64,000 nucleotides of DNA from Mycobacterium rhizamassiliense (GTDB lineage Bacteria; Actinomycetota; Actinomycetes; Mycobacteriales; Mycobacteriaceae): NCBI RefSeq assembly GCF_900157375.1, contig NZ_LT721901.1, positions 2,838,315 to 2,902,314 on the forward strand, in the 5' to 3' direction. The notes below the pieces were generated by a model. The model was given only the letters and a program-made list of their open reading frames with translations, was not told where the DNA came from and made no database searches. Position 1 is the stretch's first letter; each line of letters opens with the position of its first letter. Made by a program: the position numbers and the translations under genes. This document shows, piece after piece, positions 35,568 through 43,719 of this stretch.

Positions 35568-36395
35568 ATGACCGACAGCCCCAATGGCGGTCCGCGCCCA
35601 CCCGACGGTGATTGGTTGGGGAGCCCCTACCTGAGGTTCGAACGTGAAGGTGCGTTTGCGATTTGCACCTTGGACCGCCCCGAGGCGCGGAATGCGATGA
35701 CGCCTGCGATGTACTTCGGTATCCGTTACGCGGTGAGTCGCGTCAATGCGGATCCCGACCTCGCGGGCCTGCTCATCACCGGCACCGGTGACGTTTTTGC
35801 GCCGGGAGGTGACATGGGTCAGAAAGCAGCGGACAACTGGATGGACTTCGCTTCCATCCTGGGCACCGACGTCACGCCGTTCGACACGCTGCGGCAGTCG
35901 GCCAAGCCGGTCGTGTCCGCGGTCAATGGCCTCTGTCAGGGTGGTGGGCTGCAGATCGCGATGTGCAGCGACCTCGCCGTGGTGAGCGATCGGGCCGTCT
36001 TCCGGGTCCCGGAATTGTTCCGTGGCATCGCCGACACGTACTACAGCCAGGTGCTGGCCCGGCTGATCGGACCGGTCCGGACCAAGGACCTGATGTTCAC
36101 CGGACGGACGCTGAACGCCGAGGAGGCGCTCGACTGGGGCATGGTGAGCAGGGTGGTCCCGCATGGCGACCTGTTGAGCGTCGCCAAGGAATTGCTCGCG
36201 CAGTGCTGCCGGACCGCTCCCGGAGCGCGCGGGTTGGTCAAGGCGAGCCTGGACAATTACCTCGGGCTGTACGACCGGATCGGCATGACGACCAGTCTCT
36301 TCGGTCCCGAGGCGGCCGAAGGCTTCCGGGCGTTCAAGCAGAAGAACTCGCCGGACTGGGTGCACCCGAAACTTCGGGTGGAGGGCCGGTTGTAG
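35568..36395 (+). CDS. Enoyl-CoA hydratase/isomerase (crotonase) family protein
   Basis: A 275-residue crotonase-fold protein. I take the ATG at 35568, preceded by GGAAGGG; the frame is open further upstream over the operator region. Motifs: TLDRPEARNAMTPAMYFGIR near 34, oxyanion-hole segments FAPGGDMGQ (about 78) and NGLCQGGGLQIAMCSDLAV (about 121-139). The first catalytic position usually holding Glu is difficult to assign (PELFRGIADTYYSQ near 151 holds one candidate). It should hydrate or isomerise an enoyl-CoA. It converges with the HSD10-type SDR. Confidence 0.88.
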   Translation: MTDSPNGGPRPPDGDWLGSPYLRFEREGAFAICTLDRPEARNAMTPAMYFGIRYAVSRVNADPDLAGLLITGTGDVFAPGGDMGQKAADNWMDFASILGTDVTPFDTLRQSAKPVVSAVNGLCQGGGLQIAMCSDLAVVSDRAVFRVPELFRGIADTYYSQVLARLIGPVRTKDLMFTGRTLNAEEALDWGMVSRVVPHGDLLSVAKELLAQCCRTAPGARGLVKASLDNYLGLYDRIGMTTSLFGPEAAEGFRAFKQKNSPDWVHPKLRVEGRL

Positions 36396-36441
36396 CGCGT
36401 CGCTACGCCTGACGCGAGGCCGGCCCGTCCGCCCGCGCCGG

Positions 36442-37221
36442 TTACTTCGGAGTGAAGCGCTGCGCGCCGTCGAGGCGCATCACCTCGCCGTTGACGTAGC
36501 CATTGGACAGCAGGAACGTCACGGCGTCGGCGTACTCGGCAGGAGTGCCCAGTCGTTTCGGGAAGGGGATGTTCGCGGCGAACTTGGCGATTGCCTCCTC
36601 ACCGACCGACTCCATGATCGGCGTCTTCATCGTTCCCGGTGCGATGGTGTTGACCCGGATGCCCACCGAACTCAGGTCGCGGGCCGCGGCGATGGTGAGC
36701 CCGATGACGCCGGCTTTCGCTGCGGCATAGGCGGTCTGCCCGATCTGGCCCTCATAGCCCGCGACCGAGGCGGTCATGACGATGGCACCCCGTTCGCCGT
36801 CCTCGCGGGGTTCGGCGGCGGCTACCGACGCCGCTACCAGCCGGGTCAGATTGTAGGTGCCGTTCAGATACAGGTTGATGGTCTTGGTGAAGCCGGCCAT
36901 GTCGGCGGGGCTGCCATCGCGCTGCACGATCCGCTGGGCGACCCCGAACCCGCCGTGCGCAACGACCGCGTAGCGCAACCGACCGAGCTGGTTGGCCTGC
37001 TCGATGGCACCCTGCACGCTGTCGTCGCTCGTCACGTCGGTACTGACGAACAGCGCCCGACCGCCCAGCTCGTCGGCCAGAGCCTTGCCCTTGTCGACGG
37101 CGAGATCGGCGATCACCACACCAAGACCCTCGGCATGAAGCCGACGGACCGTGGCCTCGCCCAGACCGCCCGCGCCGCCGCTGACAATCGCCGACGCGCC
37201 CTCGAATTGCTGCACCGTCAC
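36442..37221 (-). CDS. SDR oxidoreductase, 3-hydroxyacyl-CoA dehydrogenase type 2 (HSD10)-like
   Basis: A 259-residue SDR with GGAGGLG (15-21), ADLAVDKG, catalytic Ser in VMTASVAGYEG and YAAAK (Tyr about 164). The cluster of FPKRLGTPAEYADAVTFLLSNGYVNGEVMRLDGA at the end is typical of HSD10/type-2 3-hydroxyacyl-CoA dehydrogenases. It would oxidise a 3-hydroxyacyl-CoA with NAD. It is the fourth gene of the operon HSDL2-like SDR, FadE, FadE, SDR read from 40349. Confidence 0.88.
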   Translation of the reverse strand: MTVQQFEGASAIVSGGAGGLGEATVRRLHAEGLGVVIADLAVDKGKALADELGGRALFVSTDVTSDDSVQGAIEQANQLGRLRYAVVAHGGFGVAQRIVQRDGSPADMAGFTKTINLYLNGTYNLTRLVAASVAAAEPREDGERGAIVMTASVAGYEGQIGQTAYAAAKAGVIGLTIAAARDLSSVGIRVNTIAPGTMKTPIMESVGEEAIAKFAANIPFPKRLGTPAEYADAVTFLLSNGYVNGEVMRLDGAQRFTPK

Positions 37222-37230
37222 CAGTTCTCC

Positions 37231-38328
37231 TTACCTACCGTTGATTTCCAATTGAGTCAGATCGCCCGTCACCAGGTTCCACGAATCCTCCGCAGCCAGA
37301 ACGAGCCGGCCGAGTCGCCGCGCGTAGTTCGCGGTCGTGCCGTAATCCCCGGTCCAGCTCTGAGCGCGCAGGGTGAACAGCCACAGCGGGTGCTCACTGG
37401 TCACACCGATCGCGCCGTGCAGCTGATGGGCGACGCTGGTGACGGGGCCGACAGCGCGGCCGACCGCGACCTTCGCGACGGTGACGGCGTAGTCGGTGTG
37501 AGGGGAGTCGAAGCCGTGCTCGGCAGCGGCTGCGACGGCCAATTCCGCGGCGGCACGGGCCCTTTCGATTTCCCCGGCCATGCCGGCCAGTGACTGCTGC
37601 ACGGACTGGAAGGCGCTGAGCGGACGGCCGAACTGGACGCGCTGCCGGGTGTGCTCAACCGACAGCGCTGCGGCGGCGTCCAACACCCCGACGGTCTGCA
37701 CACAGCGTGACCATGCGCCGCGCCGAGCCAGCTCGGCGCCGAGTGCTGGGTCGGCGTCATGCAACTGGTCGGCCGGCACGTCGAACACGAGCGAATCGCG
37801 GGGTTCGCCTGCCAGGTTGTGACCTTCCCGCAGCTCACCTCCGATCACGTCGATGACACCGATCCGGAGTCCGGCGGGTGTGGTGACGGCCAGCAGCGCG
37901 GCGGCGCACGCTCGCGCCCATGGCACCGCGGCCGCGGTGCCGGTGACCCGGTCGCCCTCGATTTCGGCGTCGGCGACCGCAACGGTCAGCGGGCCGCCGG
38001 GTAGCTCGATCCCGACCTGCTGGCCCAGCCAGCCGGCAAGGGCGTCGGTTTCGGCCAACGGCACCGCACCGGCGTGGCGGGCCACGCCGTAGAGCGCAAT
38101 GGCCAACTCGTGCGGGCCGGCCCCCATATCCGGTGTGCTCGTCAGCCTGGCCAGCCCTGTTTCCTCGAGGTTGCGCCAGAGCTCGGCGTCGAACTGGTCG
38201 GGGATGCCGCGATGGCCCAGACCGGCGTCGTAGGAGCGCTGCCCAAGGTCGTCAATCAGTTGGCGCAGCTGTGTGTCGTCGTCCTGAGAGTCGGTTACGG
38301 CGAATACCCCGCCGGCCAGAGCGCTCAT
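37231..38328 (-). CDS. Acyl-CoA dehydrogenase, smaller subunit of a FadE pair
   Basis: A 365-residue acyl-CoA-dehydrogenase-fold protein. I take the ATG at 38328 which overlaps the stop of the upstream FadE (ATGA); a frame open far further upstream is a shadow of that gene. Family landmarks: RQRVQFGRPLSAFQSVQQSLA near 230 and QLHGAIGVTSEHPLWLFTLRAQ near 311, where the canonical GGxGY of full subunits is replaced by GAIGV. Mycobacteria make heteromeric FadE enzymes (for example ChsE1-ChsE2) encoded as such adjacent pairs; this is inferred for 38325 plus this gene. Confidence 0.88.
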   Translation of the reverse strand: MSALAGGVFAVTDSQDDDTQLRQLIDDLGQRSYDAGLGHRGIPDQFDAELWRNLEETGLARLTSTPDMGAGPHELAIALYGVARHAGAVPLAETDALAGWLGQQVGIELPGGPLTVAVADAEIEGDRVTGTAAAVPWARACAAALLAVTTPAGLRIGVIDVIGGELREGHNLAGEPRDSLVFDVPADQLHDADPALGAELARRGAWSRCVQTVGVLDAAAALSVEHTRQRVQFGRPLSAFQSVQQSLAGMAGEIERARAAAELAVAAAAEHGFDSPHTDYAVTVAKVAVGRAVGPVTSVAHQLHGAIGVTSEHPLWLFTLRAQSWTGDYGTTANYARRLGRLVLAAEDSWNLVTGDLTQLEINGR

Positions 38329-39476
38329 CGCAGCCCCATTCCGCGGGCGATCACGCCGCGGAGCACCTCGTTGGTGCCGCCGCGCAGGGTGAACATGGGC
38401 TTGTGCAGCCACGCGGTCCTCAGCATTGGCGTCAATTCGGAATCCGGCGTTACCGCCTCGAGCAGATCTGCGATCAACCCGACGGATTCGGCTTCGAAAC
38501 GGGTGCCGAGGTCCTTTACCAGCGCGGCCTGATTCGCCGCGTCGCCGCCGTCGGTGAGGGTGCGGGCCACCGACAACGACAGCTGCCGCAGCGAGATCAG
38601 CCGCGCCATCAGGTCGCCGATGTCGGCGGCGGTGCGGTCGTCGGGCTCCGGCCCGCGACTGAGTGCGCGGATGGCGGCGAACAGTAGGGGACCGGTGGAC
38701 AGGATCCGTTCGGGCCCGCTGCGTTCGAACGACAACTCGGAGGTGACCTGGTGCCAGCCGTTGCCGACTTCGCCGAGCACGTCGGCATCGGGAACGAAGA
38801 CCTGGTCGAACAGCACCTCGTTGAAGTGGTGTGCACCCGACATCAAGATGATGGGCTCGATGCGGACGCCCTCGGCATCGCAAGGCACCAGGAATTGGCT
38901 GAATCCGGCGTGGCGGTGTTCTGGATCCGGCGGGCTGGTGCGGGCTAGCACGACGACCTGGTGTGCAAGGTGGGCCCCGCTGGTCCACACCTTGCTGCCG
39001 GAGAGTAGCCAGCCGCCGTCGGCGCGGACGGCCTTGGTTTGCACAGCGGCAAGGTCGGACCCGGCGCCGTGCTCGCTCATGCCGATCGATGAATAGAGCT
39101 GGCCCGCAACGATTTTGGGCAACAGACGTTCGCGCTGCTCCTGATTGCCGTAGGTCAGCAGGCCTGGTGCGACCTGGCGATCGGCGGTCCAGTGCGCGGC
39201 CACGGGCGCGCCCGCCGCGATCAGCTCCTCGGTCACCACGTAGCGGTGCAAATGTCCCAGCCCGTGGCCGCCGTAGCGCTGCGGGATGGTCAGGCCGACG
39301 AATCCGGCGGCGCCAAGCCGCGCTGAGAACTCCTCGTCCCACCCGGCCAGCCACGAGTCGACGCCGGGCTGCCACCCGAATTCAGCGCGGTCGGACACTA
39401 AGAAGTCCCGCACGGCGGAGCGCAGCTTGACCAACTCGGGCTCACGGGCGCTCAATGCGTCGAACGAATTCACCAC
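38325..39476 (-). CDS. Acyl-CoA dehydrogenase, larger subunit of a FadE pair
   Basis: A 383-residue FadE. Visible motifs are GLTIPQRYGGHGLGHLHRYVV near 65, the FAD/substrate segment YSSIGMSEHGAGSDLAAVQTKAV (about 130-152) and the C-terminal LRGGTNEVLRGVIARGMGL. It starts a desaturation pair with the following gene (four-base overlap). It lies 9 bases after the HSDL2-like SDR. Substrate probably a branched or ring-bearing acyl-CoA (inference from pairing). Confidence 0.9.
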   Translation of the reverse strand: MVNSFDALSAREPELVKLRSAVRDFLVSDRAEFGWQPGVDSWLAGWDEEFSARLGAAGFVGLTIPQRYGGHGLGHLHRYVVTEELIAAGAPVAAHWTADRQVAPGLLTYGNQEQRERLLPKIVAGQLYSSIGMSEHGAGSDLAAVQTKAVRADGGWLLSGSKVWTSGAHLAHQVVVLARTSPPDPEHRHAGFSQFLVPCDAEGVRIEPIILMSGAHHFNEVLFDQVFVPDADVLGEVGNGWHQVTSELSFERSGPERILSTGPLLFAAIRALSRGPEPDDRTAADIGDLMARLISLRQLSLSVARTLTDGGDAANQAALVKDLGTRFEAESVGLIADLLEAVTPDSELTPMLRTAWLHKPMFTLRGGTNEVLRGVIARGMGLR

Positions 39477-39485
39477 AGTCGCTTC

Positions 39486-40349
39486 CTAAACCGTGGGCAC
39501 CGGGGCCGACGGGAGGTAGAAGTTGGGCGTCAGGTCCTGCTCGCTCGCGGCCAGTAAGTACTCCGAAAGGTCGGCGCGGCCCTCCTCGCGAAGGATCTGC
39601 TCGTCGGTGTAGAAGTGGCCGCTGCACGCCGCGGCGGGACGGGTGACCAGCGCGTGCACCGCCTCGGCCATTATCTGCGGGCTGCGAGCCTGCGCCCGCA
39701 CCGCTTCCTCGCCCATTGCGACAATCATTCCCGTACTGGCGATCGTGGTGGCCGGCCACAGCGAATTCACCGCGATCGGCACCGAGGCGAACTCCTCGGC
39801 CCATCCCAAGGTAAGCAGGCTCTGGGCGTACTTGCCCACGGTGTGCCCGACATGGGCACCAACCCATCTGGGGTCCATGTTCAGCGGGGGAGCGATATTG
39901 ACCACGTGTGCGTTGCCCGACCGGCGCAAGTACGGAAGTGCGGCCTGCACAACCGCGAACGGCCCTTCGACATTGACCTCCAGCAGCCGGCGCAGGTTCT
40001 TGGGCGGGAGTTGCGCGGTCGGCCGTAGATCCAGGGCCCCGGCGTTATTGACGACGATGTCGATGCCGCCGAACGCGTCGGCTACGGCCTCGACGGCCGA
40101 TGCGACCGCGACCGCGTCGCGCACATCGCACGCCAACGGCAGCGCCCGGCCGCCCGCGCGTTGCACGGCGTCTGCGGTCTCGGCAAGGGTGCCCGCGATC
40201 TTGGGATTCGGCATCTCAGTTTTGGCCAGCAATGCCACGGCGGCACCGTCTTCGGCGATCCGTTCGGCGATGGCGGCGCCGATGCCGCGGCTGGCACCGG
40301 TTACCAGCGCGACGCGATCCTTCAGACTGCGAGGATGGGGATTGCCCAC
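39486..40349 (-). CDS. HSDL2-like SDR lacking catalytic Ser and Tyr
   Basis: A 287-residue protein resembling the SDR domain of HSDL2: GASRGIGAAIAERIAEDGAAV (18-38), AKTEMPNPKIAGTLAETADA (42-61), NIAPPLNMDP (151-160) and GWAEEF. In HSDL2-type proteins the segment reads NISPPLN and YxxxK; here they are Ala153 and HTVGK with His169 in place of Tyr (Lys173 kept). The nucleotide site is intact, so NAD(P) may bind, but standard reduction chemistry is unlikely. It leads the operon with two FadEs and an HSD10-like SDR; the operator candidate at 40399 is 50 bases upstream. Confidence 0.83.
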   Translation of the reverse strand: MGNPHPRSLKDRVALVTGASRGIGAAIAERIAEDGAAVALLAKTEMPNPKIAGTLAETADAVQRAGGRALPLACDVRDAVAVASAVEAVADAFGGIDIVVNNAGALDLRPTAQLPPKNLRRLLEVNVEGPFAVVQAALPYLRRSGNAHVVNIAPPLNMDPRWVGAHVGHTVGKYAQSLLTLGWAEEFASVPIAVNSLWPATTIASTGMIVAMGEEAVRAQARSPQIMAEAVHALVTRPAAACSGHFYTDEQILREEGRADLSEYLLAASEQDLTPNFYLPSAPVPTV

Positions 40350-40398
40350 GGTTCGTTGACCCTTCCGTCCGTCGCTAGGCTGTGAGGTCGAATGCTAT

Positions 40399-40414
40399 AA
40401 CTATATAGCTAGTT
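40399..40414. promoter_or_regulatory. Palindromic operator candidate, copy 3 (best match)
   Basis: AACTATATAGCTAGTT has perfect five-base arms AACTA/TAGTT and six central bases. It lies in the 109-base gap between the divergent HSDL2-like SDR and HMGS-like/DUF35 genes, 50 and 45 bases from their starts. Confidence 0.65.
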
Positions 40415-40458
40415 AGTTACGCGATGTAACGCGCGCTCATCCACAAAAGCGGGGATCT

Positions 40459-41679
40459 ATGACTCGGGTCTTTTCGATCGGCACCTATCTGCCGCCCTGG
40501 ACGGTGCGCGACCGGCGGGTCAAGGGACCAGACGAGGACGCGCTGACCATGGCCGTCGCCGCGGGACGCGCTGCCGATCCCGACGCCACGGCGGAACGCG
40601 TGGTGCTGGTGTCACGTGACTTTCCGCTGCTGGAGGGCGGCAACGGCGCGGTGCTGTTGGCCGCGTTGTCCCTGCCGGCCGACACCCCCGTGGCCGAGGT
40701 GCTCGGCGGTGCGCCCGCGGTGTTGGACCAAATCGGCAGCGCCGGCGACGGCACCTTGGTGGTCGCCGCCGACGACAACGATCTCGCGGCGGGGGCCGGC
40801 GCGGTGCTGACGGGTGACGGCGGCGCCACGCTGACCCCGGCGGCACGCCAGACGCGAAGTCTGCCGCTGACGGCCCGGGGTGAGGACGGCGCTCGCCATG
40901 CCTACGTCGACCCCCGGCTGCAACGCGAGGTGGGGGTGCGCTCCACCCTGACCCGACTGGGCCTGACCGGAAAACTGGCGCTGGCCGCGGTAGCAGGCGC
41001 GCCGCTCGCTCAGGTCGCAAGCGACTTCGAAACATCGCACGCCGTGGGCGACCCCACTGTCTCCGCAGCGGCGATCATCCTGCTGCTGGCCGATGCGATT
41101 GAGGCGGGCACGCAAGGCTTGTTGCTCGCGGTCGAGCAGTCCAGCATCAGCGCGGCCGACCTCGCGTTCGGGTCCACGACGCTCCGGATCTCCCGCGACG
41201 AGTTCTCGCCCCGAGAGCTGCCGAAGTTCCGCGTTGCCGAGGGCGTGGGGATTCCGATCTCGATGCCGGCGTACGCGCGAGCATTTGAGCCGAAGATACG
41301 CTGGGAGGCAGCGGTTTTCGACGAGAGCCCGGGCATCGACTCCGCCCCGCAGTTTCCGCCGCGGCTGCGGGTCAACAACGCGGGACAGTTGGCGACCGAG
41401 TACCGGCTCGAGCCGCTGCCACGAACGGGCACGGTCTACACCCACACCACGGTGCGGATTCCGGTGCCCGACCTGCCCAGTCCGTATTCGCTGGCCGTGG
41501 TGCAACTCGACGGCAGCCCAGTCCGGGTGCTGCTGAAGATCACCGGCGTGCCGGCGGGCGAAGCGGCAATCGGTCAATCGGGTGCGGTGGTGCTGCGAAA
41601 GATCGCCATGCGCGCCGGAATTCCCGACTACGGTTACGCATTCTGGCCCGGACGGACGCTGGAAGGAGCCGTTGCATGA
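40459..41679 (+). CDS. Cysteine-free HMG-CoA-synthase-like protein fused to DUF35 OB-fold (second copy)
   Basis: A 406-residue paralogue of the protein at 8066-9313: same SIGTYLPPW opening, KGPDEDALTMAVAAGRAA, and a nearly identical DUF35 half (RLEPLPRTGTVYTHTTVRIP, ending GIPDYGYAFWPGR). The middle of the synthase half differs more, with small gaps. It likewise has no cysteine. It overlaps the Ltp gene by four bases (ATGA) and is followed by an enoyl-CoA hydratase gene; the first copy is followed by an LLM gene instead. A partner role for Ltp is inferred. Confidence 0.85.
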   Translation: MTRVFSIGTYLPPWTVRDRRVKGPDEDALTMAVAAGRAADPDATAERVVLVSRDFPLLEGGNGAVLLAALSLPADTPVAEVLGGAPAVLDQIGSAGDGTLVVAADDNDLAAGAGAVLTGDGGATLTPAARQTRSLPLTARGEDGARHAYVDPRLQREVGVRSTLTRLGLTGKLALAAVAGAPLAQVASDFETSHAVGDPTVSAAAIILLLADAIEAGTQGLLLAVEQSSISAADLAFGSTTLRISRDEFSPRELPKFRVAEGVGIPISMPAYARAFEPKIRWEAAVFDESPGIDSAPQFPPRLRVNNAGQLATEYRLEPLPRTGTVYTHTTVRIPVPDLPSPYSLAVVQLDGSPVRVLLKITGVPAGEAAIGQSGAVVLRKIAMRAGIPDYGYAFWPGRTLEGAVA

Positions 41680-42836
41680 GAAACGTCGCCATCGTCGGCG
41701 CGGGGATGACGCCCTTCGCCGAACACTTCGAGCTTGGTGTCAAGGATCTGATTCCGATGGCCTACGCCGAAGCGGTCGCCAAGGTGGACAAGGGCATCGA
41801 GAAGTCTGAGATCGAGGCCGCGTGGTTCGGCGAGCTATCGACCACCGACGGGTTCCCGTCCGGCATCTTGGCCGACACCCTCGACCTGACGGATATTCCA
41901 GTAACGCGCGTCGAAAATGCCTGTGCCACAGGTAATGACGCGATCCGCAACGGAACACTGGCCATCGCGTCCGGTCTCTACGACGTGGTGCTCGTGGTCG
42001 GGGCCGACAAGGTCCGCGAGACGTCGTCGAGCACGACGTTCTGGGACTGGGCGGCGATGACCCGGGACAACGCCTGGGACTACCCGCTGGGTCTGGTCGC
42101 ACCCGCGAACTTCGCGCTACACGTGATGCGATATCTGCACGAGTCGCCGGCGACCAAAGAGCACATGGCGATGGTGGCCGTGAAGAACCATTTCCACGCG
42201 CTGAAGAACCCGAAAGCCCAACTGCGCTACGAGATCACCGTCGAGCAGGCGCTGGCCGCCCCGATGGTGGTCGACCCGTTCGGGCTTTACGACTGCACCC
42301 CGCAGAGCGACGGTGCCGCCGCGGTCATCCTGGCCGCCGAGGAGGTCGTGGACCGGTTCACCGATCGGCCGGTCTGGGTGCGTGGTGTGGGTCTGGGGAT
42401 GGACCGGGTGATGCACCAACACAAGGCGGACATGACGACGTTCCCCCCGACCGTGCGCGCTGCCAAGGCCGCGATGAGGATGGCGGGTTTGACACCGCGC
42501 GACGTCGACGTCGCCGAAGTCCACGACTGTTTCACGGGTGTCGAGCTGATCAGTTACGAGGACCTCGGCTTCGTCGAGAGGTTCGAGGCCTACAAGCTAG
42601 TCGAGAGCCGCGAGCATTACGTCGGAGGATCGATGCCCATCAACCCGAGCGGGGGCCTGAAGGCCAAGGGGCATCCGCCGGGAGCAACCGGCGTCGCGCA
42701 GTGCTACGAATTATTCAACCAACTTCGCGGCGAGGCCGAGAATCAGGTCGACGGTGCGCGAGTCGCGTTGGCCCACAACATCGGCGGGCCGACCGCGGTC
42801 TCCGCGGTCACTATCCTCTCCAACGAAAAGAACTGA
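41676..42836 (+). CDS. SCP2-type thiolase / lipid-transfer protein (Ltp, second copy)
   Basis: A 386-residue SCP2-type thiolase, same length as 6909-8069 with no gaps and mostly conservative changes. Cys83 (NACATGNDA), His283 (HDCFTGVEL) and His333 (GHPPGATG) are all kept. Coupled by four-base overlap to the HMGS-like/DUF35 gene and followed directly by the hydratase gene (TGATG). Two near-identical pairs in different operons suggest related steps or substrates. Confidence 0.88.
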   Translation: MRNVAIVGAGMTPFAEHFELGVKDLIPMAYAEAVAKVDKGIEKSEIEAAWFGELSTTDGFPSGILADTLDLTDIPVTRVENACATGNDAIRNGTLAIASGLYDVVLVVGADKVRETSSSTTFWDWAAMTRDNAWDYPLGLVAPANFALHVMRYLHESPATKEHMAMVAVKNHFHALKNPKAQLRYEITVEQALAAPMVVDPFGLYDCTPQSDGAAAVILAAEEVVDRFTDRPVWVRGVGLGMDRVMHQHKADMTTFPPTVRAAKAAMRMAGLTPRDVDVAEVHDCFTGVELISYEDLGFVERFEAYKLVESREHYVGGSMPINPSGGLKAKGHPPGATGVAQCYELFNQLRGEAENQVDGARVALAHNIGGPTAVSAVTILSNEKN

Positions 42837-42847
42837 TGGGACATCAC

Positions 42848-43657
42848 ATGACGACTTCTGAGATCGCCACCTTGTCCGGCTACGAGGAGTTCGCCCCGTG
42901 GCTGCTGGTCGAGAAGCGCGGCAATGTCCACATCGTGAGCATCAATCGTCCCGAGGCGCTCAACGCCGTCACCGAGGAGGTGCACCACGCCTTCGCGACC
43001 ATCTGGCGGGTGCTGTCCGCCGATGACGACGTGCGTGCGGTGGTGACCACCGGGGTGGGCAAGGCATTCTCGGCAGGCGGTGACATGGTGATGTTCGGCC
43101 GCTTGATCGAGGACGAGGTGGCCCGCGCGTTTCAGATCCAGGAGGCACGGACGGTCTTCCTCGAGGTGATCGACTTCCCCAAGCCGCTGGTAGCCGCGGT
43201 CAACGGCCCGGCGGTGGGCTTGGGTTGTTCGATCGCCCTGTTGTCCGACCTGCTGGTGATGGGGGAGAGCAGTTATCTGGCCGACCCACACGTCGCGGTC
43301 GGGTTGACCGCGGGCGACGGCGGCGCCGCGATGCTGCCATTGCTCATCGGCATGATGAAGGCCAAAGAATATGTCCTGCTTGGAGATCGGATCACCGCGC
43401 CGATCGCGGAGAAGCTCAACCTGGTCACCAAGGTCGTCGCCGACCACGCGGTGCTGGACGAAGCGCTGGCGCTGGGCGAGCGACTGGCCGCCCTGCCGCC
43501 GCAGGCACTGCGGTCGTCGAAGGTGGCGCTCAACATGCATCTGAGCCGGGCCGCTCACGGGGTGCTGGAGTATGCGCTAGCCGAGGAGTTGACGTCATTC
43601 TCGACGCCTGAGTTCAAGGAGCGGGTCGCGGCCTTCCGCGCGCGCTCTAAGAAGTAG
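42848..43657 (+). CDS. Enoyl-CoA hydratase/isomerase (crotonase) family protein
   Basis: A 269-residue crotonase-fold protein with SINRPEALNAVTEEVHHAF near 35, FSAGGDMVMFGRL (about 77) and NGPAVGLGCSIALLSDLLVMGESS (about 122-145). An in-frame ATG at 42836 overlapping the Ltp stop would add four residues; neither start has a strong ribosome-binding site. Acidic residues at the two usual catalytic places are not evident (DPHVAVGLTAGDGGA region), so dehydration or hydration chemistry should be tested. It is third in its operon. Confidence 0.85.
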   Translation: MTTSEIATLSGYEEFAPWLLVEKRGNVHIVSINRPEALNAVTEEVHHAFATIWRVLSADDDVRAVVTTGVGKAFSAGGDMVMFGRLIEDEVARAFQIQEARTVFLEVIDFPKPLVAAVNGPAVGLGCSIALLSDLLVMGESSYLADPHVAVGLTAGDGGAAMLPLLIGMMKAKEYVLLGDRITAPIAEKLNLVTKVVADHAVLDEALALGERLAALPPQALRSSKVALNMHLSRAAHGVLEYALAEELTSFSTPEFKERVAAFRARSKK

Positions 43658-43719
43658 CCGACTCGTCAAAGCCCCTGCGGCGCAACGACGTTACTCCCCG
43701 CATCGGAAAGTCGGATCGG

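Noticed and set aside
37231..39375. A 714-residue minus-strand frame ending in the small FadE
   Set aside because: The first half overlaps the other FadE in a different frame and has Arg/Pro-rich shadow composition; the ATGA overlap at 38328 gives the real start.
40399..40414. Palindrome as a KstR or KstR2 site
   Set aside because: The KstR core (AAC-N-NGTT type with TAGAAC/GTTCTA features) and the KstR2 CAAG/CTTG arms are not matched; the motif is AT-rich with AACTA/TAGTT arms.
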